Of a stretch of DNA of 64,000 nt, positions 33,690 through 44,454 are shown piece after piece; position 1 is the stretch's first letter, and the number at the start of each line of letters is the position of its first letter. The position numbers were made by a program, and so were the translations under genes. Under the pieces are notes generated by a model, which saw only the letters and a list, made by a program, of their open reading frames with translations, did no database searches and was not told the DNA's origin. This DNA is from Okapia johnstoni (Eukaryota; Chordata; Mammalia; Artiodactyla; Giraffidae), in the NCBI GenBank assembly GCA_024291935.2, contig CM044309.1, positions 34,558,001 through 34,622,000 of the forward strand. The letters run 5' to 3'.

Positions 33690-34695
33690 ATCAGATTCTT
33701 TCCTGTTACAGGTTTTCACAAGATGTTGAATATAGTTCCCTATGCTATGCAGTAGGTCCTTGTCCTTTATGTATTTTATATATTGTAGTGTGTATATGTT
33801 AACCCCAAACTCCTAATTTATCCCCCCCTCTCATTTCGCCTTTGGTAGCCATAAGTTTGCTTTCAATATCTATGAGTCTATTTCTGTTTTGTAAATAAGT
33901 TCATTTGTATCACTTACAGATCCTTCATATAAGTGACATATGAGATTTGTCTTTGTCTGATTTTCTTCACTTACTACATTTACTTCACTTCACTATTTAC
34001 TTCACTTACTAAATAATCTCTAGTTCCACCCATGTTGCTGCGATGACATTATTTCATTTCCTATGGCTCAGTAACATTCTATTGTATATATGTACCACAT
34101 CATTATCCTTTCACACGTTGATGAACATTTAGGTTGCTTCCATGCCTTGGCTGTTGTAAACACTGCTGCTATGACAGTTTCTCAAGAAATTGAAAGACAG
34201 TTTTCCTGATAATAGAAACATTGTGACCACAATGCTGCTGCTGCTAAGTCGCTTCAGTCGTGTCCGACTCTGTGCGACCCAGTAGACGGCAGCCCACCAG
34301 GCTCCGCTGTCCCTGGGATTCTCCAGCCAAGAATACTGGAGTGGGCGGCCATTACCTTCTCCACAAAAGATTTATGTAAATAGCCCTGCTCTGAACATTG
34401 GAGTGCATGTATCTTTTCAAATTGAAGTTTTCATCTTTTTTGGATGTCAGGAGTGGGATTACTGGATCATATAATGTCTATTTTTAGTCTTTAAGGAATC
34501 ACCATACTGTTCTTCATAGTGGCTGTACCAATTTACATTCCTATCAATAGTGTAGGAGGGTTCCCTTATCTCCCTCTCTGGTATTCATTATTTGTAGACT
34601 TTTTGATTATGGCCATTATGATTGGTGTGAGGTGATACACCATTGTAGTTTTGATTTGCATTTCTCAAATAATTAGTGATGTTGAGTAGTAATAG
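33690..34695 (-). mobile_element. artiodactyl L1 minus-strand copy, split by Bov-A
   Basis: Antisense 3' UTR and ORF2 end: 'gttgaatatagttccctatg', 'tatgcagtaggtccttgtcc', 'tttctgttttgtaaataag', 'gtatatatgtaccacatc', then after the interruption 'agtgggattactggatcat', 'tacattcctatcaatagtg' and 'ggtgatacaccattgtag'. The join around 34175-34372 repeats the 'gtaaa..ctgct.tga' block and includes about 55 bases I cannot place. Confidence 0.85.
34233..34363 (-). mobile_element. Bov-A monomer inside L1
   Basis: CTG-rich tail, then antisense Bov-A body 'gcttcagtcgtgtccgactc' to 'gtgggcggccattaccttc'. No tRNA head. Low divergence suggests a fairly recent insertion. Confidence 0.9.
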
Positions 34696-35119
34696 AATCT
34701 AAAATTTCTTGTATTTTTACCTTTCTATATAATGTATAGAAGACCTGTTTAGGTGCAGATGTCTCTGAAGAAAGGATAAGGATCACCGAGTAAAGTAAGG
34801 ATGCTCACTACTGATATCTTGAAATATATAAAGATTTCAATGAATATTGTTTTGGATTATTGAAAGAAGCAAACATCCATATTCCTTATGAAGCAACAGA
34901 GAAATTGAATTTCTGACATATGCTAGGTCTCTGTATGGGATTCAAGTTCAGCTTGGCCATATCACCAAGCCAGTGGGCATTCTTGCTGTGGTCAGTTTTT
35001 ATATAGGAAGAGATTCAAGAACACACTCATGGGTGCTCCATCTCCTGGTAACAACTTCAACTATCACCCATCACTCTTTCCCTTTGAACTCAATCACATT
35101 ATCTTAATACAGGTCTACA
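34696..35119. other. unique DNA
   Basis: Only short frames; no repeat recognised. Confidence 0.4.
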
Positions 35120-36468
35120 TCAGTTCAGTTCAGTTCAGTCGCTCAGTCGTGTCCGACTCTTTGCGACCCCATGAATTGCAGCAAGCCAGGCCTCTCTGTC
35201 CAACTCCCAGAGTCCACCCAAACCCATGTCCATCGAGTCGGTGATGCCATCCAACCATCTCATCCTCTGTCGTCCCCTTCTCCTCCCGCCCCCAATCTTA
35301 CCCAGCATCAGGGTCTTTTCCAATGAGTCAACTCTTTCCATGAGGTGGCCAAAGTATTGGAGTTTCAGCTTCAACATCAGACCTTCCAATGAACACCCAG
35401 GATTGATCTCTTTTAGGATGGATTGATTGGATCTCCTTGCAGTCCAAGGGACTCTCAAGAGTCTTCTCCAACACCACAGTTCAAAAGCATCAATTCTTCG
35501 GCGCTCAGCTTTCTTCACCGTCCAACTCTCACATCCATACATGACCACTGGAAAAACCATAGCCTTGACTAGACGAACTTTTGTTGGCAAAGTAATGTAT
35601 CTGCTTTTAAATATGCTATCTAGGTTGGCCATAACCTTCCTTCCAAGGAGTAAGCGTCTTTTAATTTCATGGCTGCAATCACCATCAGCAGTGATTCTGG
35701 AGCCCAAAAAAATAAAGTCTGACACTGTTTGCACTGTTTCTCCATCTATTTCCCATGAAGTGATGGGACCAGATGCCATGATCTTAGTTTTCTGAACGTT
35801 GAGCTTTAAGCCAACTTTTCCACTCTCCTCTTTCACTTTCATCAAGAGGCTCTTTAGTTCTTCTTCACTTTCTGCCATAAGGGTGGTATCATCCGCATAT
35901 CTGAGGTTATTGATATTTCTCCCGGCAATCTTGATTCCAGCTTGTGCTTCTTCCAGCCCAGCGTTTCTCATGATGTACTCTGCATATAAGTTAAATAAGC
36001 AGGGTGACAATATACAGTCTTGGTGTACTCCTTTTCCTATTTGGAAGCAGTCTGTTGTTCCATGTCCAGTTCTAACTGTTGCTTCCTGACCTGCATACAG
36101 GTTTCTCAAGAGACAGGTCAGATGGTCTGGTATTCCCATCTCTTTCAGAATTTTCCACAGTTTATTGTGATCCACACAGTCAAAGGCTTTGGCATAGTCA
36201 ATAAAGCAGAAATAGATGTTTTTCTGGAACTCTCTTGCTTTTTCGATGATCCAGCGGATATTGGCAATTTGATCTCTGGTTCCTCTGCCTTTTCTAAAAC
36301 CAGCTTGAACATCTGGAAGTTCACGGTTCATGTATTGCTGAAGCCTGGCTTGGAGAATTTTGAGCATTACTTTACTAGTGTGTGAGATGAGTGCAATTGT
36401 GCGGTAGTTTGAGCATTCTTTGGCATTGCCTTTCTTTGGGATTGGAACGAAAACTGACCTTTTCCATA
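35120..36468 (-). mobile_element. BovB LINE, 5'-truncated, best-preserved copy
   Basis: 1.35 kb minus-strand BovB, starting (5' side) at the [13 protein letters not shown] segment and ending in a TCAGT-repeat tail at 35120. The frame is open over the whole length, which suggests a relatively young copy. The 5' junction abuts a CA/TG microsatellite, so no target duplication can be read. BovB is known to have spread between reptiles and ruminants by horizontal transfer. Confidence 0.96.
35135..36468 (-). pseudogene. BovB reverse transcriptase, C-terminal 443 codons open
   Basis: RT region of a RTE-clade LINE. In the 515-codon open frame that ends at 35135 (ATG at 36682), BovB sequence starts at W73. 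Motif A is FIDYAKAFD (160-168, catalytic D162), motif B is [10 protein letters not shown] (218-227), motif C is YADD (262-265, bases 35888-35899). Conserved downstream blocks are [39 protein letters not shown] and a basic [16 protein letters not shown] tail ending SRTRLSD. Against other copies here (HQGCILSP) this one has Asp for Gly at 222 (base 36018), a conserved RT position. No AP-endonuclease domain. Very probably inactive, but could be transcribed. Confidence 0.92.

Positions 36469-36528
<60 letters not shown>
36467..36528. repeat. (CA)n microsatellite with short TA end
   Basis: About 24 CA units, then four TA units. It lies exactly at the 5' truncation point of the BovB copy and is read on the minus strand as a Cys-Val dipeptide run in the open frame. 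Confidence 0.97.
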
Positions 36529-36601
36529 GTGTCCAAAAGACGAGCTTCAGCATTCCTGAACTGAATTTATATCTGTGGCTACCTTCTCCATCCTCTATGT
36601 T

Positions 36602-36731
36602 GTTCTGTGCTGTTCTTAGTTGCTCAGTCGTGTCTGACTCTACAACCCCACGGACTGTAGCCTCCCAGGCTCCTCTGTCCATGGGGTTTCTCCAGGCAAG
36701 AATATTGGAGTGGGTTACTCCATGCCCTCCT
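36602..36731 (-). mobile_element. Bov-A monomer SINE with 13-bp target duplication
   Basis: Antisense Bov-A body ('cttagttgctcagtcgtgtc' to 'ttggagtgggttactcc'). Flanks 'catcctctatgtt' (36589-36601) and 'catcctctgtgtt' (36732-36744) differ by one base. Confidence 0.93.
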
Positions 36732-36744
36732 CATCCTCTGTGTT

Positions 36745-37439
36745 ACCTGGAAACAATGGTCTAGGTAATCACCCAAGCTATAAACCTTATTTTTATCTTC
36801 TATCTTTCTTGTCTTTCACATTCAGTTATGTAATCCTGTCCATTTTTTCTCCTTAATATTTCTTGAATTTGTTCCCTATGCTCATTCCAGCTACTACTAC
36901 CTTATCTCTTGTTACACTTAACACTTACCACTCATCATTTCCTACCTAGTTTGATCAATAGCTTTCCTAGCTGATCTTTAAACCAATCATTTTTCTACAC
37001 TGCCATCAGGATCACCTACATGTAACATGTAACTCTTAAACTTAATGCTCCTTAAAGATGATTATTACCAATAGGATAATCCAACTTTCTTACATGATAT
37101 ACATATCTTTTCATGATCTGACTTTTAACTTTTCATGATCTGACCTTTACCTACATCTCCAGCCACAAATATTATCAATTTCCATGTTATGCTTTACTGT
37201 TTAGTGGTATAAATTTGCCTGAGGTCTCCCAATCTCCTATGCTATTTTTCCTTTCAAAGTTTATATTCATATTGCAGGGAGGAGAGGTGATAAATCCTTA
37301 ATTTGGAAAATAATTGGAGTGTAAAGACTCTTGAGGCCAAATGGTTTATTTTCTTGGTCTTGACAAATAATATGAGTGGTGGAATGACCTAGAGTCACAA
37401 CTCTTAAATGTTAATGTGTGTACAAAATAGATGGAGGTC
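36745..37439. other. unique AT-rich DNA
   Basis: Contains the duplicated phrase 'cttttcatgatctgac' at about 37109 and 37132. No frame or family recognised. Confidence 0.4.
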
Positions 37440-37560
37440 TTATTGAAGTTCTGACTCTGACTCCATGGGTCTGGGATGAAGTTTACAGTCTGCATCTCTA
37501 ATAATACTCCAGTTGTGGTGATGTTCCCAGTCTATGGACCACAGTTTGAAGAGTAAGGCT
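37440..37560 (-). mobile_element. MER5-like hAT fragment
   Basis: 'actccatgggtctgggatga', 'cagtctgcatctctaataat', 'ctatggaccacagtttgaag' resemble the antisense of MER5A-type elements. Confidence 0.6.
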
Positions 37561-37564
37561 ATAA

Positions 37565-37770
37565 GAGCTCTGATGTCCAATATGGCAGCCCCTAGTCAGG
37601 TATGACTATTTAAGTTAAAATTAAATAAAATTAAAAATGAACTCTTCAGTTAGCATTAGCTACAATGCAAGTGCTAAATAGCCACATGTGAGTAGTGTCT
37701 ACCATACTGGACATTTCCATCAATGTGGAAAGTTCTACTAGACATGGTTTTTTACAGAGACAATAACCCT
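37565..37770. mobile_element. small palindromic hAT-like DNA element
   Basis: Left arm 'gatgtccaatatggcagcc' (with 'ctagtcaggtatgac') and right arm 'gtagtgtctaccatactggaca' are inverted copies, with AT-rich 'aaattaaataaaatt' in the centre and 'aatagccacatgtg' on the right. This matches a common mammalian MER-type MITE. Confidence 0.65.
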
Positions 37771-37794
37771 GCACTATATGGTAGACTATCTGTG

Positions 37795-37925
37795 TCTATG
37801 TCTCAGTTCCATAATTTACTAGATTTATCAACATTGGATTTCATACCTGTAAACCTCAATTTCCTCATCTAAAAAAATGGGATTAATAATGCCAGTCTCC
37901 TCAGAGGGTTTGGAAACTTAAAATA
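37795..37925 (+). mobile_element. MIR fragment
   Basis: 'acctgtaaacctcaatttcc' then 'tcatctaaaaaaatgggatt' and 'aataatgccagtctcctcag' are the MIR core and 3' side. Confidence 0.65.
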
Positions 37926-37964
37926 GCAAAAGTGACTGATATATTACAGATTCTTGATAAATCA

Positions 37965-38215
37965 TATTACTTAGTGGTTAAAAGCATGTTCAATTATGGA
38001 GACAGACAACCTAAATTAGCATCTTGGTATGTTGATACTACCACTTATTTGCTCTGTGACCTTCGTCAAGTTTTAATGTCCCTGTGTTTCAACTTCTTCA
38101 TCTGTAGTATGACGATTATAATAGTAGTTATCTTATTTGCAGAATTTTTAAGAGGATTGAATATCTAAATATATGTAAAGCTCATAGAACATAATAAGTA
38201 CTCAGTGAATATCAA
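37965..38215 (+). mobile_element. MIR SINE
   Basis: Near full length: 'cttagtggttaaaagcatg', 'ctaccacttatttgctctg', 'tgaccttcgtcaag', 'cttcttcatctgtag', 'aagctcatagaacataataa', 'gtactcagtgaatatc'. Confidence 0.88.
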
Positions 38216-40351
38216 CAGAAAAAAGCAATAATTAATTTAGAATATGACAGATGCTCTTGACGTCTAAGCGGTTTAGAATAGAGATTCTTAACCTAGAGTA
38301 TATGTAGGTGAACTTTTGAGAAACTTGGTACCCTGAATTTAAATACATATGTGGTATGTGCACTTTTTATTATTCCAATATTCATCCATTCCTTAGGCTG
38401 GGACCAGGATAAAAAGGAAGGGTTATTTCAAAGAACTTTTATTCCCAAGAGAGTTCTTTATCCAACAGTGGCTTGCTTTCAACAGCTCACTCACCCTGAT
38501 GATCTTTTTGACAGCAGAGTCTTTACTTGGAGGTTGGGTTCTCAGGAATATGATAAATTCATTTTCCCAGAAATAAGAAATTTCACTTCAGCTCTCTAAG
38601 CCTCAGTTTCCTCATCTGTAAAGTGGGGCTGTTGGACTGGGTAATCATTGAATAACACTGGAAATGTAATCTATGTTTATGATCTTGAGACAAATGGAGC
38701 GCTGTGACTGAAATGGCCACTATATCAAGGGCTTGGGACAGATTTAAAATGAAAGCTTGATCAATATTGCTTTATCACATCCCTTTATCTCTAAACAGGA
38801 AATCTAGAGCAAGGAGCTCCTGATATATAGCAGGTGTCTGAGCAGGGAAGCACAGCTTTCTGTGTAGCAACCTCCCATGCTAAAGAGTGTAAGCAGAAAC
38901 CTGCAGGACACCTAAGCAGTTGCGAGAGGAGCCAGAATGAGGCAACTCAGTTTTTTTCTGCAGAAAGAATGCTTAAGGATACCATAAAGCATTGCCTAGA
39001 CAATGCGGCAGAGTCTGGGGTGTGAGCAAAAATCTCTGTCTGCCATACTGAGAGTATACCATCAACTGAAATGTGACATCCTTTGTAAAACAAATGAATT
39101 TGAGTCTAAGGTGAATGGTAAAACAATTCAGTCTTAAACATTCACATGTATGTGATTTTAATTATTTTATCACAAAATACTTATACATAGCCACAGCCTT
39201 TGTTTTTGAGTCCAAAGAAAGACCTATACAGTGTGTTATTTTTTAAAAGAGAAGTTTAATTAGGAAAATCACTTGAATCCAAGTCCTTAGTCATTTTGTT
39301 GAAAAATGATATAGTTCCATTTACTCTCTTTTTCCTTATACTGGTGTATGCCCAAATCATCTTTTCTCCATCTCACAATATGCTTGCTTAAGAGATCATT
39401 ATTTTCTTTGTTCCTGCTAGCAGTTCTAAATGTTTGAAAGTAAAATTCATCATATTGTAAAGATGCAAAGAAGTTAATGATTTTCTAATCCAGATGAAAT
39501 TCATAAACCTTGTAAATCTTGCAATCTCATTGTGACAGGATATTTATATCTGAATTTGAAGAAAAGAAAGGAAAATTTCTGCCCTTGGAATCCTTCTGGT
39601 TATCTAGCTTATTTAGTATCACTCTCACGTTCACATCATAATTTTACTCTCAGCTAATATTATTGACCCAAATATTTCTAAGTGACAGATTGCTTCATCT
39701 CAGATATGAAATGTAAACTGCCTTCCTGTTGACTGAGTCAGGAGTCACACAAAATCTTTTCTGAAACTCTGATTAAACCCATAGTTGTCATTCATCTCTG
39801 TCTTGTATGCAGTGTGTTTGCCTTTCATTTGACCTCTAAACTTGTTAAATTCAGGATGTCATTTTTTTCTCAGTCTCACTAGTAATATCTTTAGCTCACC
39901 GGTAAATATCAACCATTCACCATTCGCCAATCACAAGGGCCAAGGTAAACAGAGGATATATACAGAGTTACCTGATGCCTTAGGAGCAGTACATATTTCT
40001 CAGAGTTTCTAGGGTGAGAATGAGAAAAAGTAGTCAGTCCCTAACCCCATAAGAAGAAGCAATGACAAGCAACAGGACGGTGTGTGTGGAGAACTGCAAG
40101 CTTGGTGTGGCTAAAGTATGCATTGAAAAGTAGGGCTTCCGAGAGATGAAGACCAGTCCATCAATCACCACCTTAAAGGACTTGCACTGTGGTTATGGGG
40201 AAACTTTGAAGTGTTTTAAGCTGTAGACTTCAATGGTTATATGTGCATTTAGATAGAAAACCCAGTGGGTGGAAATAGTTAATTTATGCCTGTTTTCTTA
40301 TTTAACCCACAGACAAGCACTCTGCAAAAGGTCAAGAAGTGCTATAAGGAG
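38216..40351. other. unique DNA, 2.1 kb
   Basis: A short MIR core piece ('gcctcagtttcctcatctg', 38597-38636) is the only repeat hint. Frames of 82 (38351-38599) and 63 codons (38834-39025) show no known domain. Otherwise AT-rich, no CpG cluster. Confidence 0.45.
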
Positions 40352-40364
40352 TACACAGAACTAA

Positions 40365-40574
40365 AGTGAAAGTGAAAGTGTTAGTGGCTCAGTGGTGTCT
40401 GACTTATTGCACCCCATGTGGACTGTAGCCCTCTGTCTATGCGATTCTCCAGGCAAGAATACTAGACTGGGTAGCCATTCCTTTCTCCAAGCGATCTTCT
40501 AGACCCAGGAGTCAAACCCAGGTCTCCTGCACTGCAGGCAGGCTCTTTACCATCTGAGCCACCAGAGAAGCCCC
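40365..40574 (-). mobile_element. Bov-tA SINE with 13-bp target duplication
   Basis: Tail 'gtgaaagtgaaagtg', antisense body, head at right ('atctgagccaccagagaagc'). Flanks 'tacacagaactaa' (40352-40364) and 'tatacagaactaa' (40575-40587). Confidence 0.94.
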
Positions 40575-40587
40575 TATACAGAACTAA

Positions 40588-41584
40588 GAAGATCTCAAAT
40601 AAAAAAATGGGTACCAGTTATTTTGGTTCATTTTTCTTTCCTTGCTTCTTATCTAGAGAATGAATCAGTGGAAGGAAGGAGTTACCTCCAAAGTCTATGG
40701 CAAATTTTATAAGTAGATGCCAAAGTAATTTTCCTTTCCCCATATCTAGAGGCTCATAATCCTCCCCCAATCTTTCCTCCAATGGGATGTATAGCATTTT
40801 GTTGCAGACATTGTCAGAGGGGAACATAAAGTGATGCGGATGTACTGCAATCATTTCAGCAGCCCATAGATCATAAAAAATGAAGCCCAGAAAAATGAAA
40901 ATCAAGACATGACAATTTAAAGATGGCATGTTGAGCAATTGGAAGAGAAAGAATAAAAACTTTGCAGTAAACCCAGCAGCTCTGATCCAATTAAATGGAC
41001 CCAGTTTGGGACTTGGGTCAGCTTAGGACAGATACCAGCACAGGACTGGAAAGCAGATCAAAACAATGACTCAGAACAAGAGTGATGAGAAGGAACCAGA
41101 ATACAAATAGGCTCAGATTTAGTAGTCGATGGTGACTAGTTAAATGGATGAACAGACAGTAAAGGAAGACAGTTCAATCCATAATGCAGACGAATTCTTC
41201 TCAAGTAATTACTGTCCTCTCTTTCTAAAATAAAACTTCAGATAGAAAATTCTGTAGGTTCTTGAGTGAAACAAAGTCATCAAACTCCTCATGCTGTTAT
41301 TTTCGTTGTTTCTTTCCAAGGAGGAGAAATACTGATTAGGGAGTTATATTCTAGGACATTGTTTGAACTATACTTAGGAGATAAAATCCCTGAAGTAGAA
41401 GTCAGATGACTTAGGAAAACTGGCTGCTTCCTGTACCCAATCCCATTTGCCAGTTTCCTTCTCTTAGATTTCAGGGGAAACTTCCATCCTCAAATTTCTG
41501 TTTTGAACAATTCAATATAAGTTGGTTTAATGACACATTAAACCATGTATCTGAAAGACATGTGGTTGTGTTAGCATTGAGATA
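40588..41584. other. unique DNA with a 106-codon minus-strand frame
   Basis: The frame 40618-40938 starts with a hydrophobic stretch (HVLIFIFLGFIFYDLW, residues 10-25) but has no family that I recognise, and no splice or promoter context. Its length is not far from chance. The rest shows nothing. Confidence 0.35.
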
Positions 41585-41595
41585 ACAGTGCTATT

Positions 41596-41795
41596 GCTTC
41601 CCAGGAGGGTCAGTGGTAAAGAATCCTCCTGCCAATGCAGGAGATGCAAGTTCAATCCCTAGCTCAGGAAGATCCTCTGAGGAAAGAAATGTCTACCAAC
41701 TCCAGTATTCTTGCCTGTTAAATCTCATGGATGGAGAAGCCTATGGGTTAAAATCCATGGGGTCTCAAAGAGACTCAGTGACTAAACAGGAACAA
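41596..41795 (+). mobile_element. Bov-tA SINE with 11-bp target duplication
   Basis: Head 'gtcagtggtaaagaatcctc', body with several deletions. Flanks 'acagtgctatt' (41585-41595) and 'acaatgctatt' (41796-41806). Confidence 0.92.
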
Positions 41796-41944
41796 ACAAT
41801 GCTATTATGGTGGTATTATGACCAGGGAAGCCCAAAATACGAAAATTCTTCCCAGGACATAGTGATGGCTCCCCAGAAGGTCTCTGAAAGCCAGCATAAC
41901 ACTGCATTGTTAGGTGGAACATTTATCTGAAATCCAAATGGTCT

Positions 41945-42290
41945 GCATGGCAAGCCTGGACCTGGGTTGGCAGGAGCTTGCAAGGTCAGAGGGACCACTG
42001 AGATAGGCCTGGAGGCTGGGGCTTCAGGGACAACCTGGCACCAAGGTGGGCTGGGAGCTGGGTCCTGGGGCACCTGCCTGGAGCCTGGTGGCACTGGGGT
42101 GGGCTGGGAACCTGGGTTAGTGGGAGCTGCCCAGTGTTTGGGGCCACAGTAATGGTTCCCTGGCGGGGAGCCAGTCAGAGCTGGACTGAATCTGGTGCTG
42201 GGTCCCTGGTGAAGGCTGGTGCTCCCTCCACTTTCCTTACCTCCACAGCAAGAGCTTCTCTGGGCTGCCTGGTGTTGGGAGAAGAGTGAT
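41945..42290. repeat. GC-rich degenerate tandem repeat
   Basis: Recurrent 'ggcctggag', 'gggctggga', 'gcctggtggc', 'acctgggtt' units at irregular spacing, strongly G-rich on the plus strand and in contrast to the AT-rich surroundings. Could be a decayed minisatellite or part of an LTR/L1 5' region; I cannot assign a family. Confidence 0.5.
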
Positions 42291-42327
42291 GGGACGGTAA
42301 GGTGCAGCTGCTTTCCCTACCCTCCTC

Positions 42328-42420
42328 AACTGTTGTTGGTGTTCAATTGCTGAGTCATGTCTGACTCTGTGACCCCATGGACTGCAGTACGCCAAGCTTC
42401 TCTGTCCTTCACTATCTCTA
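42328..42420 (-). mobile_element. BovB 3' end fragment, head-to-head with next copy
   Basis: About 90 bases of antisense BovB 3' end ('ctgttgttggtgttcaattg' to 'cttctctgtccttcactatc'), ending 17 bases before a plus-strand BovB. The spacer is AT dinucleotide sequence. Confidence 0.88.
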
Positions 42421-42429
42421 TGTATATAT

Positions 42430-43366
42430 ATGTATATTGACTATGCCAAAGCCTTTGACTGTGTGGATCACAATAAATTGTGGAAAATTCTGAAAGAGAT
42501 GGGAATACCAGACCATCTGACCTGTCTCTTGAGAAATCTGTTTGCAGGTCAGGAAGCAACAGTTAGAACTGGACATGGAACAACAGACTGCTTCCAAATA
42601 AGAAAAGGAGTACATCAAGGCTGTATATTGTCACCCTGCTTATTTAACTTATACGCAGGGTACATCATGAGAAATGCCGGGCTGGAAGAAACACAAGCTG
42701 GAATCAGGATTGCTGGGAGAAATATCAATAACCTCAGATATGCGGATGACACCACCCTTATGGCAGAAAGTGAAGAAGAACTAAAGAGCCTCTTGATGAA
42801 GGTGAAAAAGGAGAGTGAAAAAGTTCGCTTAAAGCTCAACATTCCGAAAACTAAGATCATGGCATCTGGTCCCATCACTTCATGGGAAATAGATGGGGAA
42901 ACAGTGGAAACAGTGTCAGACTTTACTTTTTTGGGCTCTAAAATCACTGCAGATGGTGACTGAAGCCATGAAATTAAAAGACGCTTACTCCTTGGAAGGA
43001 AGGTTATGGCCAACCTAGATAGCATATTTAAAAGCAGAGACATTACTTTGCCAACAAAAGTCCGTCTAGTCAAGGATATGGTTTTTCCAGTGGTCATGTA
43101 TGGATGTGAGTTGGACGGTGAAGAAAGCTGAGTGCCATAGAATTGATGCTTTTGAACAGTGGTGTTGGAGAAGACTCTTGAGAGTCCCTTGGACTGCAAG
43201 GAGATCCAATCAATCCATCCTAAAAGAGATCAATCCTGGGTGTTCATTGGAAGGACTGATGTTGAAGCTGAAACTCCAATACTTTGGCCACCTCATGCGA
43301 AGAGTTGACTCATTGGAAAAGACCCTAATGCTGGGTAGGATTGGGGGCAGGAGGAGAAGGGGATGA
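42430..43366 (+). pseudogene. BovB reverse transcriptase relic
   Basis: Open for 177 codons (42430-42963): [11 protein letters not shown] at the start, motif B HQGCILSP intact, YADD at residues 104-107 (42739-42750), then [15 protein letters not shown] at 42961 replaces the Cys of the ADGDCSHEI block. A frameshift near 43107 (loss in 'tgtgagttggac') separates the last 88-codon frame (43100-43366) with [26 protein letters not shown] and GRIGGRRRRG. Two defects plus the missing N-terminus make it dead. Confidence 0.93.
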
Positions 43367-43515
43367 TAGAGGATGAGATGGTTGGATGTCATCACCGACT
43401 CGATGGACATGGGTTTGGATAGACTCCGGGAGTTGGTGATGGACAGAGAGGCCTGGCATGCTGCAATTCATGAGGTCGCAAAGGGTTGGACATGAATGAG
43501 CGACTGAACTGAACT
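42437..43515 (+). mobile_element. BovB LINE, 5'-truncated
   Basis: 1.08 kb plus-strand BovB from motif A to the 3' end ('atgagcgactgaactgaact'), followed by an AT microsatellite. The 5' break is in the middle of FIDYAKAFD. Flanks are AT dinucleotides on both sides, so a target duplication cannot be proved. Confidence 0.95.
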
Positions 43516-43539
43516 GATATATATATATATATATATACA
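43516..43539. repeat. (AT)n microsatellite at BovB 3' end
   Basis: Eleven AT units directly after the BovB tail; may have grown from the target or tail. Confidence 0.95.
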
Positions 43540-43544
43540 TATCA

Positions 43545-44454
43545 ATTTTATGTATTGGATTCTTACTACTTTGATTTAAAATTTTAAATTAAATAGAAAT
43601 GTGAAAAAGAGGAAGCAATGTAATATGGATTTAGCAGAAAGATTCCCCATGTGTTCCCCTGCTAAATAAACTCTGCTTGAGATTATTGCAAAATGGCAGA
43701 TAACTAGAAGAAAGGACATTCCTATATTGGATGAAGCAGTGCAAACTGGAAAAGTGACTCATAGCCTTTAAACAGGAGCTATTTCAGTTCCCTTTTATTT
43801 ATATATATTTTAGTTCAGTGAAAGGAAATATAATGTGACTTCTAGATGCTCAACTTATGCTAGAGCAGATTTTGTCTTCTAGTATCTTGAAAATAGGAAA
43901 AATAACCAGAGTTTTATAAATATAGGGATGGGAAGTAAAAAGAGAGAAACATGCAGGTGGAATTAAGAAGGATGAGTCAGTTGGTAGTGAGCTTCAGGAA
44001 GTCTCTTAAAATTAAATCAGTTCTTCTCACAATACCAAAAGGAAGACATTGAAAACATAATTAGAGTTTAGTAATAAGAATGGGCTCTAAATTTGGTGTT
44101 TTCTAGAGACTCCTTGCTCCCTTGGCTTCAATCTAATTTCCTCCTGGAATAATATCCATATTAAGGCACTTTGTTAAAAAGATACACCCTCTCAAAAAAT
44201 TTTTTTTTCATTCTAGAGTAGAGGACTTCTCGATTCTTGGGGAAAATTAAATCTCAACTATGTGAGGTAATTACCTCCCCCAAATGCTGATTACCCATGA
44301 AAAATATGAAAGACAGTAGGTTTTCTTTCCCTTACAAATTTCTGATTTTTCTCTGATTTCTTCCTTTCCTTGTTTCTTACCTCAATGAGGGCATTCAACA
44401 AGAGAAATAAAAAATGAAAGAACACAAAGTCTTCATTCACAGTATAGTAGTGGT
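43545..44454. other. unique AT-rich DNA
   Basis: No repeat family or frame of note recognised in 0.9 kb. Confidence 0.4.

Noticed and set aside
35135..36682. 515-codon frame as a host gene
   Set aside because: Its content is Bov-A SINE, TG microsatellite and BovB RT; it has no host domain and no exon structure. Kept only as a retroelement relic.
41945..42290. CpG island promoter
   Set aside because: G-rich but with few CpG dinucleotides; mostly 'cctgg' text, so not a CpG island.
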